The translations under genes were made by a program, and so were the position numbers. 64,000 bases of DNA from positions 62,001 to 126,000 of the forward strand of contig QCEF01000003.1 in NCBI GenBank assembly GCA_003278545.1. The letters run 5' to 3'. Below are positions 9,533 to 19,386 of the stretch, one piece after another (within the stretch, counting starts at the first letter, position 1; each line of letters opens with the position of its first letter). This stretch comes from Prochlorococcus sp. AG-355-N16. Lineage in GTDB: Bacteria > Cyanobacteriota > Cyanobacteriia > PCC-6307 > Cyanobiaceae. The notes below the pieces were generated by a model that saw only the letters and a program-made list of their open reading frames with translations, searched no databases and was not told where the DNA came from.

Positions 9533-9533
9533 T

Positions 9534-12500
9534 CTAGGAAACTAAGGATTTCAAATTAACTTTGAATGATTTATCTTCTAATAATTTGCATACCCCTTGA
9601 ATATCTCCAATGCAGAATTGTTCACCAAATTTAACGTAGGTAACACTATTTTTATTTTTCACTGCCGCTAAAACTGGAATTTTGATTCCACATTTTTCTT
9701 TATCTGGTTTAAATTTAGTTAAACAGTTTCTCAAGGTATTTTGTACTCTTACATCTGATGCTTGAGAACTTTCAAGATTAATGATAAGTAATTTAAGGTT
9801 ATCTATTTCTCTACAATCATCAATTATTAATTGAGTCTTATCACTTTTTTTATCTATTGTTCCCCACACCAATAATCTAGTATCAGTCAAAAGAAATTCT
9901 GATAATTTTAAATAGGTTTTTGGAAAAACTATTGCCTCGCAAGTTCCAGAAAGATCTTCTAGCTGAACTATAGCCATCCTATCTCCTTTTCTCGTTGTAA
10001 TTTGCTTCAAATCAGGGATCATTCCAACTAAAGAAACTTTGGTTCTATCTTTTGTTTCTTCTAATTGAGAAATGCTTATAGGTGATACAAGTTTTGCTGG
10101 CTTAGTTAAATGCTTGAGAGGATGATCAGATAAATAAAAGCCTAATAGCTGCTTTTCTAACTTTAACTTCTCAATAAGTGAATAATCATCAACCTTAGCT
10201 AATTGTGAATCTGAAAAAGCAACATTAGAAAATTCTTCTTTAGAGTAAAATAGATTTCCTTGGCCTGATAATCTATCACGATTTCTTGAAGAGGCCCAAT
10301 CAATAACATGTTCAAGATCTGACAATAACTGAGCTCTATTATTATCATTTGAAAACTCGTCTAGTGCTCCACAATGAATTAGGGATTCAAGACTTCTTTT
10401 GTTAAGAATATTAGAAGGCAAACGGTCGCACAAATCCGATAATGACTTAAAGGTTCCCGAGCTATTTCGATTTTCAATTATATTTCTTATTGCAGAATCT
10501 CCTAGATTCTTAATTGCAGATAACCCGAATAAAATCTGATTGTTCTTAATAGTGAAATCAACCCCAGAAAAATTAATACTCGGTGAAATAACTTCTATTC
10601 CCATGGAATAACAATTAGCAATATATCTTTGCATCTTATCGCTAGAGCTGGAATTTACGCTTAAAAGGGCTGCCATATATGCAACAGGAAAATGAGCTTT
10701 TAAAAATGCAGTTTGATAAGTTACGACACCATAAGCAGTTGAGTGACTTTTATTAAAACAATATTCTGCGAATAAAACCATCTGATCAAAAAGATCATTT
10801 GCTAATTTTTCATTTACACCTTTCTTCATAGAACCATCTACAAAAATATTCCTATGCTTTACCATTTCAGAAACTTTCTTTTTACCCATCGCTCTTCGAA
10901 GTAAATCAGCATCACCTAGGGAATAACCGGCTAGGTCTTGAGCAATTTTCATGATTTGTTCTTGGTAAACCATAATTCCATAGGTTTCAGTGAGTATTGA
11001 CTTAATAAAAGGATGAGGGAAATCAATCTTTTCGTTCCCATTTTTTCGATTTATGAATTTAGGTATAAGGCCTGCATCAAGAGGGCCAGGTCTATAAAGA
11101 GCAAGTATGGAAGAAATATCCTCTAGAGAATTAGGCTTGAAATCCTTAACCACCTGTTTCATTCCGGAAGATTCAAGTTGAAAAACACCTTCAAGATCTC
11201 CTCTCCCGATAAGCTCAAAAGTTTTACCATCATTTTGTGGTAACTCATCAATGTTTATTTTCTTTCCAGTAGATTGATTAATAAGAGAAACTGTCTTTTC
11301 AATCATCGTAAGATTCTTAAGACCTAAGAAATCCATTTTCAATAACCCAAGTGATTCGATATCGTCCATAGAATATTGGGTTATTATTTGTCCTTCATTA
11401 TTTCTTTGAAGAGGCACAAGCTCGTCAAGAGGATCTGATGCAATAACAACTCCAGCAGCATGAACTCCATATGTTTTATTAGTTCCTTCAATTCTCAAAG
11501 CCAAATCAACCCATTTTTTCACCCTGTTATCATTAATATATTTCTCTCTAAACTCTTGACTAGGAGAATTCTTATCAATCATTTCATTTAGTTTAAAAGG
11601 TTTCCCTCTTACCACCGGTATTAACTTAGCTAATTTATCCGCCTCTCCATATGGTATATCTAGAACCCTTGCAACATCTTTTAAAACCGCCTTAGAAGTC
11701 ATCTTATTGAAAGTAATTATTTGCGCAACTTTATCCTCTCCATAACGATTAGTAACATAATCAATAACTTCATTTCTCCTATCAATACAAAAGTCGGTGT
11801 CAATATCTGGCATTGATTTTCTTGCTGGATTTAAAAATCTCTCAAACAACAATCCATGCTCAACAGGATCTATATTTGTAATTTGAAGAGCATAAGCTAC
11901 TAGTGAGCCTGCGGCAGAACCTCTGCCTGGTCCTACAGGAATAGAGTTATCTCTAGCAAATTTGATGTAGTCCCAAACAACCAAAAAATAATCAGGGAAG
12001 CCCATATCTTTAATAATTTTTAATTCGGAAGATAGTCTTTTTTTATAGTTCTCATCAACTTCTGAAAGATCATTTTTTTTAAGTCTTTCTAAAAGGCCTT
12101 TATTAGATAACTGTTTGAGAAAGGAAAATGAATCTGTATCTTCGATAAGAGGGAATTTTGGCATTCTATAATTACCGAACAAATCAAATACTTCAACTTT
12201 TTGAGAAATTTCCACTGTATTGTTCACTGCCTCAAAAATTGATTCATCATCAATATGATCTTTAAAAAGTTCAAGCATTTCATTTTCACTTTTAATATAT
12301 TCTGTACCGGTATATCTCAATCTTTTTTCATCACTTATTAGTTTTCCTGTTAAAACACAAAGCAAAGCGTCATGTGCTTCAACATCCATACTTGATAAGT
12401 AGTGTGCGTCGTTGGTTGCAATAACTTTTATTTGGTGCTTCTTCCCAATTTTTATTAATTCAACGTTAACAATTCTATCCTCAATAGAGCCGTGATCTTG

Positions 12501-13031
12501 TATTTCTAGATAAAAGTCATCTGCAAATAATTTTTTATACCAAAGAGCTATATCCTCTGCTACGTCCAATCTACCTTTTAAGATAGCTTGAGGTATTTCT
12601 CCACCAAGACAAGCTGTGGAAACTATCAATCCATCACTATATTTGCTTAAAAGAGATTTATCAATACATGGTCTTGAAAAAATGCCTCGACCTCTCATCC
12701 CGTTTAGGTGACTAATTGTTGTCAACTTCACTAAATTCTTATAACCAGTATAATTTTTTGCTAAAACAACCAAATGATATCTTTTTTCTTTTTTTGGTTG
12801 AGGATCATCAATAGATCCATTAATCACGTACATTTCATTACCAATAATTGGTTTTATACCTTTCTCTTTACACTTCTTGACTAAATCAAGAACACCATAC
12901 ATAACTCCATGATCAGTAAGCGCTATCGACTCCATTCCAAGATCACAAGCTCTTTCTACAATTTTTGAAATTTGACTGGCACCATCAAGTAAACTGTAGT
13001 CACTATGATTATGAAGCGGAACGAAAGCCAT
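9534..13031 (-). CDS. dnaE: DNA polymerase III alpha subunit
   Basis: Replicative DNA polymerase catalytic subunit. The 1165-residue product begins with the PHP domain (PLHNHSDYSLLDGA) and carries the C-family polymerase signatures GPGRGSAAGSLVAYAL and PDIDTDFCIDRR (catalytic aspartates near residue 395-397), YGVHAAGVVIA, GVFQLESSGM, and a C-terminal OB-fold. Length matches cyanobacterial DnaE that are not split by inteins; in several other cyanobacteria dnaE is divided by a split intein, and here it is clearly contiguous. It ends two bases from the end of the PAM68-like gene. Confidence 0.98.
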   Translation of the reverse strand: MAFVPLHNHSDYSLLDGASQISKIVERACDLGMESIALTDHGVMYGVLDLVKKCKEKGIKPIIGNEMYVINGSIDDPQPKKEKRYHLVVLAKNYTGYKNLVKLTTISHLNGMRGRGIFSRPCIDKSLLSKYSDGLIVSTACLGGEIPQAILKGRLDVAEDIALWYKKLFADDFYLEIQDHGSIEDRIVNVELIKIGKKHQIKVIATNDAHYLSSMDVEAHDALLCVLTGKLISDEKRLRYTGTEYIKSENEMLELFKDHIDDESIFEAVNNTVEISQKVEVFDLFGNYRMPKFPLIEDTDSFSFLKQLSNKGLLERLKKNDLSEVDENYKKRLSSELKIIKDMGFPDYFLVVWDYIKFARDNSIPVGPGRGSAAGSLVAYALQITNIDPVEHGLLFERFLNPARKSMPDIDTDFCIDRRNEVIDYVTNRYGEDKVAQIITFNKMTSKAVLKDVARVLDIPYGEADKLAKLIPVVRGKPFKLNEMIDKNSPSQEFREKYINDNRVKKWVDLALRIEGTNKTYGVHAAGVVIASDPLDELVPLQRNNEGQIITQYSMDDIESLGLLKMDFLGLKNLTMIEKTVSLINQSTGKKINIDELPQNDGKTFELIGRGDLEGVFQLESSGMKQVVKDFKPNSLEDISSILALYRPGPLDAGLIPKFINRKNGNEKIDFPHPFIKSILTETYGIMVYQEQIMKIAQDLAGYSLGDADLLRRAMGKKKVSEMVKHRNIFVDGSMKKGVNEKLANDLFDQMVLFAEYCFNKSHSTAYGVVTYQTAFLKAHFPVAYMAALLSVNSSSSDKMQRYIANCYSMGIEVISPSINFSGVDFTIKNNQILFGLSAIKNLGDSAIRNIIENRNSSGTFKSLSDLCDRLPSNILNKRSLESLIHCGALDEFSNDNNRAQLLSDLEHVIDWASSRNRDRLSGQGNLFYSKEEFSNVAFSDSQLAKVDDYSLIEKLKLEKQLLGFYLSDHPLKHLTKPAKLVSPISISQLEETKDRTKVSLVGMIPDLKQITTRKGDRMAIVQLEDLSGTCEAIVFPKTYLKLSEFLLTDTRLLVWGTIDKKSDKTQLIIDDCREIDNLKLLIINLESSQASDVRVQNTLRNCLTKFKPDKEKCGIKIPVLAAVKNKNSVTYVKFGEQFCIGDIQGVCKLLEDKSFKVNLKSLVS

Positions 13032-13115
13032 ATTCAGTTAATTTATATATATAAGATAGAGAAAATTTCTAAAAGATCTATACTTTGTGATTACAAATTA
13101 ATTTTTAATACAAAT

Positions 13116-14564
13116 TTAAAATAAAGGTCTATTTTTAATTACCTGGGCATCAATTTCAAAGATATTTGAGGCATTCAATATTCTATATTCTTCTAAAACA
13201 TTTCCTATCAATTGCATTCCAATAGGTAATCCTTTAGTATCAAAACCACAAGGAATACTGATTGCTGGGAGGCCTGCTAAATTAGCAGGAACAGTTAAAA
13301 GATCAGACAAATACATTGAGAGTGGATCATTGACAAAATCCCCCTTCAAAAAAGCAGTGGTTGGGCATGTTGGAGTTAATAAAACATCAACTTTCTTAAA
13401 AGCATTATCAAAATCTCTTCTTATGAGTGTCCTAACTTTTTGTGCCTTTTTGTAATATGCATCACTGTACCCAGCTGACAAAGCATAAGTACCTATCAGA
13501 ATTCTTCTTTGTACCTCATCTCCAAAACCTTCTGCTCTACTTTTTGAAGTCATATCTATAAGATTTGAACCTTCATTCGATCTGTAGCCATATTTAACTC
13601 CATCATATCTAGCTAAATTTGCGGAGGCTTCAGATGGTGCAATGACATAATATGTTGCAATTCCATCATTAAATCTAGGACATTTAACTTCGCTAATTTC
13701 AGCCCCTAAAGCTTGGAATCTATCAACTCCAGAAAGAACAGATTCCTTAACTTCTGGATTAAGCCCTGGGTGTTCAAAACATTCTTTAATTATTCCAATT
13801 TTTAAACCATTTATAGATTTATTTAAGTCAGTCAAGTAATTTGGTACTGTTTTATCAAGACATGTTGAGTCAAAGGGGTCTTTACCAGATATTGAATAAA
13901 GAACTTCAGCAGCATCTGAGACATTATTTGTAATAGGGCCAATTTGATCAAGAGAGCTAGCAAATGCTACAAGTCCCCATCTGCTAACTCTGCCATAAGT
14001 AGGTTTAAGACCTACAACACCACAAAAAGAAGCTGGTTGCCTTATTGATCCTCCTGTATCAGAACCTATGGCCGCAGCACAAAAACCAGCGGCAACTGAA
14101 GCAGCACTACCGCCTGAGCTGCCTCCTGGAACTCTATTAATATCCCAAGGATTTGAAGTGACACCAAATACAGAAGTTTCCGTTGAACTGCCCATTGCAA
14201 ATTCGTCTAAATTTGTTTTTCCTAAACAAATTCCCCCTGAAGACCATAATTTACTCGAAGCGGTGGATTCATAAGGTGCAACAAAGCTTTTGAGCATCTT
14301 ACTGGCACAAGTTGTTACAACCCCTTTTGTGCAAATATTATCCTTAATTGCTATTGGCATCCCCGCTAAAGGAGGTAGTTTTTCTTTATTTTGAATTAAT
14401 TTATCAATCTTCTCTGCTTGCGAGAAAGCATTCTTTCTTGTAGTACAGATATATGAATTGATTTCAGGATCTTTTTGATCAATCTTAGCAAATATGTCAT
14501 TAACTAATTCCTTAACAGAAGCATTATTGCTAGTAATTTCTTTTCTTAAAGAATTAAAATTCAT
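13116..14564 (-). CDS. gatA: Asp-tRNA(Asn)/Glu-tRNA(Gln) amidotransferase subunit A
   Basis: Amidase subunit of GatCAB, which converts Glu-tRNA(Gln) and Asp-tRNA(Asn) to the cognate aminoacyl-tRNAs. The 482-residue protein has the amidase-signature catalytic triad: the lysine in [14 protein letters not shown], and the two serines in the [14 protein letters not shown] and [15 protein letters not shown] motifs. Family length is normal. It lies on the minus strand between the DUF1816 gene and dnaE; gatB and gatC are not in the window. Confidence 0.98.
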   Translation of the reverse strand: MNFNSLRKEITSNNASVKELVNDIFAKIDQKDPEINSYICTTRKNAFSQAEKIDKLIQNKEKLPPLAGMPIAIKDNICTKGVVTTCASKMLKSFVAPYESTASSKLWSSGGICLGKTNLDEFAMGSSTETSVFGVTSNPWDINRVPGGSSGGSAASVAAGFCAAAIGSDTGGSIRQPASFCGVVGLKPTYGRVSRWGLVAFASSLDQIGPITNNVSDAAEVLYSISGKDPFDSTCLDKTVPNYLTDLNKSINGLKIGIIKECFEHPGLNPEVKESVLSGVDRFQALGAEISEVKCPRFNDGIATYYVIAPSEASANLARYDGVKYGYRSNEGSNLIDMTSKSRAEGFGDEVQRRILIGTYALSAGYSDAYYKKAQKVRTLIRRDFDNAFKKVDVLLTPTCPTTAFLKGDFVNDPLSMYLSDLLTVPANLAGLPAISIPCGFDTKGLPIGMQLIGNVLEEYRILNASNIFEIDAQVIKNRPLF

Positions 14565-14594
14565 TTCTTAATTTATTTCTTAAAATCAAAGTAA

Positions 14595-14810
14595 TCAAAA
14601 AGTTAATGGTTCTTCTTTTTTGCAACGTACTAAACTGTGTTTAATATTTTTAGACCCTTCATCAGAAAGATCTTTAATAAAAGAGGACATATTTTCTTTT
14701 AAACTACGTTTAGTAATAAATGGGCCGTACCAGTAAGTACCACTAGGTAGCTCAGTCTCAATTTTAGCCCACCAGGCTAAACCTAGTTTGTTTCCAAAAT
14801 TTCTAATCAA
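14595..14810 (-). CDS. DUF1816 small protein
   Basis: A 71-residue protein with the cyanobacterial DUF1816 pattern: AWWAKIET (aromatic pair near residue 13), a PSGTYWYGPF core near residue 22-31 and a helix carrying charged residues (SFIKDLSDEGSKNI). DUF1816 resembles the CpcD/phycobilisome linker-type small proteins in layout, but no function is established. The only in-frame start giving the full domain is TTG at 14810. It lies 30 bases upstream of gatA on the same strand. Confidence 0.78.
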   Translation of the reverse strand: MIRNFGNKLGLAWWAKIETELPSGTYWYGPFITKRSLKENMSSFIKDLSDEGSKNIKHSLVRCKKEEPLTF

Positions 14811-14956
14811 TTTTTTCGGCCTGTTAAACCGTTAATTCTTGTTAAATTCTATACAATTTTGTAGTGAAAATTCAATATATCTTTATTAATCATATAAATA
14901 TATTGAAACAACAACATTTTAGTGGTCTTTAAAAACAGTGTTCATTAACAATAAAA

Positions 14957-15961
14957 TTATTTACCTGTCAAGTGAAATAGGGATATGGCGGCAGCCACAG
15001 AGGCGTTTAAACTTGAAGTCTTGCCCTTAAGAGAAATACTTAATATAAAATCGCATTTTTTTTGAGTAAGCAAAGAAATACCTTTATCTTCAGAACCAAC
15101 TACAACTACCAAAGGTGCTTTTTCTCGAAAATTTGAGATAGATATTTGACCATCTCCAGATAAGCCAACAACAAGAAAACCATTTCTCTTAAGTTCATCA
15201 AGTGCTCTATTTAAGTTAACAACTCTGCTTACATGAAGGTGTTCTAAGGCTCCTGCAGCTACCTTGGCGACTGTTCCAGTCAATCCTGCAGATCTTCTCT
15301 GAGGAATAATTACACCCTTACAATCAAATGCTTCCGCTGATCTTATAATGGCACCAACATTATGAGGATCAGTTATACCATCTAATGCGACAATTATAGG
15401 ATTTGGACAATTGTATTTAGAAGAATCGATTAATTGTTGAAGGGATATTGTTTTAGAGCATGCTAACTGCAATGCGACACCTTGATGTGAAGCACCATAT
15501 GTCAATTGGGAAAGCCTGTTCCAAGAAACTTCTTCAATAAGAACTCCTTTTGACTTAAGATCCTTAAGTAAAATATAGTATTTCTCTGAAGAAAAAATTT
15601 CCGAAGTACACCAAATCCTATTAATGGCTCTATCACCACTTAGAGCCTCATAAACCGAATGTTTGCCCCATATCCAATCATCAAAATTTCTCTTATTGGA
15701 AAACTCATGATGCATATCAGAATTTTTATTAGGAAATTCTGTATTAGATTTAAATCTTAGATTTCTTCTTTTTAAAGACGAAAAAGTATTATTTTCATCA
15801 TTTATTTTTAAATTCTCAACTTTCTTATTTTTAGCGGAATTGTTCAAAAATCTATCATTTTTTTCTGAACGATTTGTATTTTTTGAGTAAAAACCAAAAT
15901 CTGAATTTTTTTTGTACTCTTTATTATTTTTTCCGCGAAATTTATTTGAGGAGTTTTTCAT
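14957..15961 (-). CDS. rlmB: TrmH/SpoU-family 23S rRNA 2'-O-methyltransferase
   Basis: SPOUT-class RNA ribose methyltransferase, most like RlmB (G2251 of 23S rRNA). The first ~90 residues are a Lys/Asn-rich, probably disordered extension typical of marine picocyanobacterial copies. Then come the substrate-binding L30e-like domain (WGKHSVYEAL) and the catalytic domain with motifs IVALDGITDPHNVGAIIRSA, VVGSEDKGIS and ISLKGKTSSLNASVAAAISL. The start lies five bases after the mini-RNase III stop, so the two are coupled. The exact rRNA target is by homology. Confidence 0.9.
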   Translation of the reverse strand: MKNSSNKFRGKNNKEYKKNSDFGFYSKNTNRSEKNDRFLNNSAKNKKVENLKINDENNTFSSLKRRNLRFKSNTEFPNKNSDMHHEFSNKRNFDDWIWGKHSVYEALSGDRAINRIWCTSEIFSSEKYYILLKDLKSKGVLIEEVSWNRLSQLTYGASHQGVALQLACSKTISLQQLIDSSKYNCPNPIIVALDGITDPHNVGAIIRSAEAFDCKGVIIPQRRSAGLTGTVAKVAAGALEHLHVSRVVNLNRALDELKRNGFLVVGLSGDGQISISNFREKAPLVVVVGSEDKGISLLTQKKCDFILSISLKGKTSSLNASVAAAISLFHLTGK

Positions 15962-15965
15962 GGAT

Positions 15966-16364
15966 TCAATTCATTTTTAATTCTAAATATTCAAAAAGTG
16001 TTGATAATCTTTTAGGATCTTTTAAAAATAGCCAGCCAATGAGAGTTTCAAAACCAGTTGCTCTTGAGTATATGGCGGGATCTGAAGATTTTGGATATCT
16101 TTTTGTTTTATTTCTAGCACGCCTAATTAGATCCATTTCATTTGAATTTAATAAATGTTCAATTTGACTTAATGATTTTGACTGAGATTTTGCTTTTACT
16201 TCGTTTACTACAGATAAATGGAGGTCTTTGGATTTTAAAGGAAAATGAACATACCTTAGTCTTTGGTGGAGCTCCCACACCGAATCTCCAAGCCAAGCAA
16301 GTTGAATAACACCTATATCCTCGGGGGATCCATAAGGAACCAAGTTTTGAATCCAATAATTCAA
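15966..16364 (-). CDS. mrnC: Mini-ribonuclease III
   Basis: A 132-residue protein consisting only of an RNase III catalytic domain, without a dsRNA-binding domain; such proteins mature 23S rRNA in Bacillus and exist in cyanobacteria and plastids. The signature is LAWLGDSVWELHQRLRYV (residues 22-39) with the metal-binding acidic D-S-V-W-E; a second acidic region is near KDPKRLSTLFEYLE at the end. The start is TTG 16364, overlapping the STAS gene stop by four bases. It sits between STAS and rlmB. Confidence 0.88.
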   Translation of the reverse strand: MNYWIQNLVPYGSPEDIGVIQLAWLGDSVWELHQRLRYVHFPLKSKDLHLSVVNEVKAKSQSKSLSQIEHLLNSNEMDLIRRARNKTKRYPKSSDPAIYSRATGFETLIGWLFLKDPKRLSTLFEYLELKMN

Positions 16365-16660
16365 TTCTTTAAATAATTTAATGCATCTTCAAGGCTTGAC
16401 TTCAAGTTAAGAAAATCCCCTAATCGAACAAGTTTAATTGTTTGGGCCACTCTCGAATTACCAACGACAGAAAACCCAAGTTTCGATTTTTTACATTCTT
16501 TTGCAGTTTGAACGAGTGCTCCAAGACCCGAGGAATCTAAAAAATCTATTTTTGTAAGATCAATTACGAATGGAAGGTCATTTTTTAAATTATCAACAAC
16601 AAAAGTCTTAAATTGTTTTTCGGAGAAAGCATCAAGTTGGCCTTTAAAAGTAAAAACCAT
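16361..16660 (-). CDS. STAS-domain anti-sigma-factor antagonist-like protein
   Basis: A 99-residue stand-alone STAS domain. The core FVIDLTKIDFLDSSGLGALV (residues 31-50) contains the DSSG loop, where the phosphorylatable serine of SpoIIAA/RsbV proteins lies (S43 or S44 here). Such proteins act in partner-switching with a serine kinase/anti-sigma factor; no kinase gene is nearby, so the partner is unknown. The stop overlaps the mrnC start by four bases. An RNA-processing partner rather than sigma control cannot be excluded given the neighbours mrnC and rlmB. Confidence 0.88.
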   Translation of the reverse strand: MVFTFKGQLDAFSEKQFKTFVVDNLKNDLPFVIDLTKIDFLDSSGLGALVQTAKECKKSKLGFSVVGNSRVAQTIKLVRLGDFLNLKSSLEDALNYLKN

Positions 16661-16787
16661 AATGTTTGTTGTAACCTCAAGGTTTCCTCTTAAAGAAACG
16701 GTTAACTTCTGAAAATCTTCTATGATCTAATACCTCCAAAAAATTAATATATCAAATGTAATTATCAAATCAAAAGAAAACAATATG

Positions 16788-17927
16788 TCAACATCTTTCT
16801 AACATTAGAGAAACAAATTTTTTAAATAAATAATCTGAATCATGTGGGCCAGGTCCTGCTTCTGGATGATATTGGACACTGAATATAGGCTTATTATTAA
16901 CCTCTAGGCCAGCCACAGTATTATCGTTAAGGTTATAGTGGGTAATTCTAACTATATCCTTTGAAAGAGAATTGGGATCAATAGCAAAACCATGATTCTG
17001 ACTAGTTATTTCAATTTTATTATTTTCACCACAAGGATGATTTAAACCACGATGTCCAAAAGGTAATTTATAAGTTGATCCTCCTAATGCTAATCCAAAT
17101 ATTTGGTGACCAAGGCAAATACCAAACATAGGTATTTCACCATATTCAATTAGTGATTTTGCTAAGTCTATACCTTCAGAAACAGAAGAAGGATCGCCCG
17201 GACCATTTGAGAAAAATATACCATCTGGCTTGTTAGAGAGTACTTCATTTAGAGAAGATCGAGAAGGTAGAACTAAAACTTCACAACCATGGGATACAAG
17301 TCTATTTAGAATTGAATTTTTAATTCCAAAATCAATTGCTACTATTTTTAACTTTTTAGATGATTCATCATATCTATTTCTCAGATCAAAAATTGTTTGC
17401 GTATGACTTTTCCATAAAAATTTTTTCTTTGTTGAAACAACTTTTGATAAATTTAAACCCTCCATCTTTGGAATATCCTGAATTATCTTTAAACAACTTT
17501 CATCGGTTTTATCTAGAGAGGTAATAACTCCATTCATCGCGCCACTAGATCTTAAAATTTTAACAAGAGCCCTTGTATCAATTCCGTATAGACCTATGAT
17601 ATTTTTCTCAACCAACCATTGATTAAAATTCTTTTTAGATCTCCAATTGCTACTATTAGATGAAAAATTTCTAACAATTATACCTTTAACATTAATGTTA
17701 GATTCTGAATCTTCAAAATTAATACCAGTATTTCCAATCTCTGGATAAGTGAAAGTTAATATTTGTCCATAATAACTTGGGTCAGTAATAACTTCCTGAT
17801 ATCCGGTCATTCCAGTATTAAAAACTATTTCACCAATCGCTGTACCAGAAGCCCCAAAAAAGAATCCTGGGAATACAATTCCATTACTTAAAACCAATTT
17901 AGCGTTTTTCTTATATGGATTAATCAT
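16788..17927 (-). CDS. carA: carbamoyl-phosphate synthase small (glutaminase) subunit
   Basis: Class I glutamine amidotransferase subunit that supplies ammonia for carbamoyl phosphate (arginine and pyrimidine synthesis). The N-terminal domain shows the conserved NTGMTGYQEVITDPSYYGQI. The C-terminal GATase domain contains the nucleophile cysteine in GICLGHQIFG and the His/Glu of VQYHPEAGPGPHDS. I chose ATG 17927 (MINPYKKNAKLVLSNG); a longer frame reaches 17987 but would overlap trpD by 46 bases, and the family starts near this Met. It follows trpD by 14 bases. Confidence 0.96.
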   Translation of the reverse strand: MINPYKKNAKLVLSNGIVFPGFFFGASGTAIGEIVFNTGMTGYQEVITDPSYYGQILTFTYPEIGNTGINFEDSESNINVKGIIVRNFSSNSSNWRSKKNFNQWLVEKNIIGLYGIDTRALVKILRSSGAMNGVITSLDKTDESCLKIIQDIPKMEGLNLSKVVSTKKKFLWKSHTQTIFDLRNRYDESSKKLKIVAIDFGIKNSILNRLVSHGCEVLVLPSRSSLNEVLSNKPDGIFFSNGPGDPSSVSEGIDLAKSLIEYGEIPMFGICLGHQIFGLALGGSTYKLPFGHRGLNHPCGENNKIEITSQNHGFAIDPNSLSKDIVRITHYNLNDNTVAGLEVNNKPIFSVQYHPEAGPGPHDSDYLFKKFVSLMLERC

Positions 17928-17941
17928 CAATTTGAAATTAA

Positions 17942-18976
17942 TTAATTTGTATCTAAATAATTTTTTAAAAGTAAAAACTTTTTCCAAGGATCTCCTTGAT
18001 TTATCGAAATTAAAGCTTTATTAAATCCTTCATTTAAATCCTCCTCAATGCCTGCGGCCCAAAGCACTAAAGCAGAGTTCAAGGCAACCACATTAATATG
18101 AGATTTTTGTCCAGAACCATTTAAGACAGCCTTTAATATTTCCTCGTTAGACTCAGAATCAGAAACCACAAGTTTTTCGTTAGAGATATTTTCATGGTTA
18201 AAGTCTGAAATATTTATTTCTGAAAAACGTAATTCACCATTATCTACAAATACTAATTTATTTTCTCCTTGAAGCGAAGCTTCATCAAGGCCACCAGAAC
18301 CATGAACGACTATTGCTCTATTCATACCCATTTTTAAAAGCGCGGTTCCCATAGGTTTTAAAAGATCCTCAGAAGCAACACCCAAAACTTGAGCATTGGG
18401 TTTCAAAGGATTTACCAATGGTCCCAGTTGATTAAATACTGTCCTTATTCCAAGAGTCTTTCTTAATGGAGCAAGTTTTATTAAGGATTTATGCCAAACA
18501 GGTGCGAACAAAAAAGTTATACCGATTTCACTTACGGCTTTGATTACTTTTTCTAATGAACAATCTAAATTCAAACCAAGATTCAACAACACATCAGCAG
18601 AGCCAACTTTTCCACTAGCACTTTTATTTCCGTGTTTAGCAATTTTTACACCACAAGATGCACTTACAAATGCAACTGCAGTTGAAATATTGAATGTATT
18701 AGCTCCATCACCTCCTGTTCCACAAGTATCTACCAAATACAAATTTGGTCTTGATATTGGCAATTCGCAAACATTTAAAAGTTCCTCAGCCATAGAACTT
18801 AGTTCGACACCTGTAGAACTCTTTGCTCTTAAAGCACTCAAAAAAGCTCCTGTTTCAACATCAGAAATTTCATCATTAAGCCATCTTTGCATTAAAGATC
18901 TAGAAGTTAATTCATCAAGGTTCCTTCCCTCCAACAAATTATTTAGGATTTCAGCGTTTGATAGATTAGAAGACAT
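17942..18976 (-). CDS. trpD: anthranilate phosphoribosyltransferase
   Basis: Transfers the phosphoribosyl group of PRPP to anthranilate in tryptophan synthesis. The 344-residue protein has the PRPP-binding [18 protein letters not shown] motif (about residues 82-99), the [17 protein letters not shown] loop and [11 protein letters not shown]. Family length is normal. It reads into carA, so the two biosynthetic genes are probably co-transcribed. Confidence 0.97.
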   Translation of the reverse strand: MSSNLSNAEILNNLLEGRNLDELTSRSLMQRWLNDEISDVETGAFLSALRAKSSTGVELSSMAEELLNVCELPISRPNLYLVDTCGTGGDGANTFNISTAVAFVSASCGVKIAKHGNKSASGKVGSADVLLNLGLNLDCSLEKVIKAVSEIGITFLFAPVWHKSLIKLAPLRKTLGIRTVFNQLGPLVNPLKPNAQVLGVASEDLLKPMGTALLKMGMNRAIVVHGSGGLDEASLQGENKLVFVDNGELRFSEINISDFNHENISNEKLVVSDSESNEEILKAVLNGSGQKSHINVVALNSALVLWAAGIEEDLNEGFNKALISINQGDPWKKFLLLKNYLDTN

Positions 18977-19009
18977 TTATTTATTGAAGTAAAATTATGC
19001 AAATAAAAT

Positions 19010-19306
19010 TCAATTTGAGGTGTCAAAACCTGAGCCAACCAAATCTTTATTTGTATTAGAAGGCCTGAAGCTTTTTGTCCAAATATTTTTTGTTTTTGAA
19101 AAAAGTTCATTTCTAGTGATCTTCCAAAAATTTAAAATTTTTTCAATATCGGTTTTAATTTCAATTTCTCCTGGGAAATTGTTATAACGATTTATTAATC
19201 TAGCTAAATTTACATAGTCAAGATCTTCTGGTGTTTTTTTAGCGATAAGGGAATCTATAATGTTCTTGTCTGTTTCATGTAATGGATGAGTTTGCTCGTT
19301 ACCCAT
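19010..19306 (-). CDS. DUF3288 family protein
   Basis: A 98-residue soluble protein of the cyanobacterial DUF3288 family: it opens with a QTHPLHETDKNIID segment, followed by a conserved LARLINRYNNFPGE core and a helix ILNFWKITRNELFSKTKNIW. I chose the ATG at 19306 (MGNEQTHPLHETDKNII) rather than the one 18 bases upstream because homologous proteins begin near it. It ends 34 bases before the trpD start on the same strand. Function unknown. Confidence 0.8.
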   Translation of the reverse strand: MGNEQTHPLHETDKNIIDSLIAKKTPEDLDYVNLARLINRYNNFPGEIEIKTDIEKILNFWKITRNELFSKTKNIWTKSFRPSNTNKDLVGSGFDTSN

Positions 19307-19386
19307 AAATAAATACTGAATCATTTATAAAATTAGCTCACATATTCAAAAATGAAACATTATCTTAATCATATCGGCAAAATAAA

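Noticed and set aside
18540-18992. 150-codon plus-strand frame inside trpD
   Set aside because: Lies antisense to trpD, whose catalytic motifs are intact; it lacks recognisable domains.
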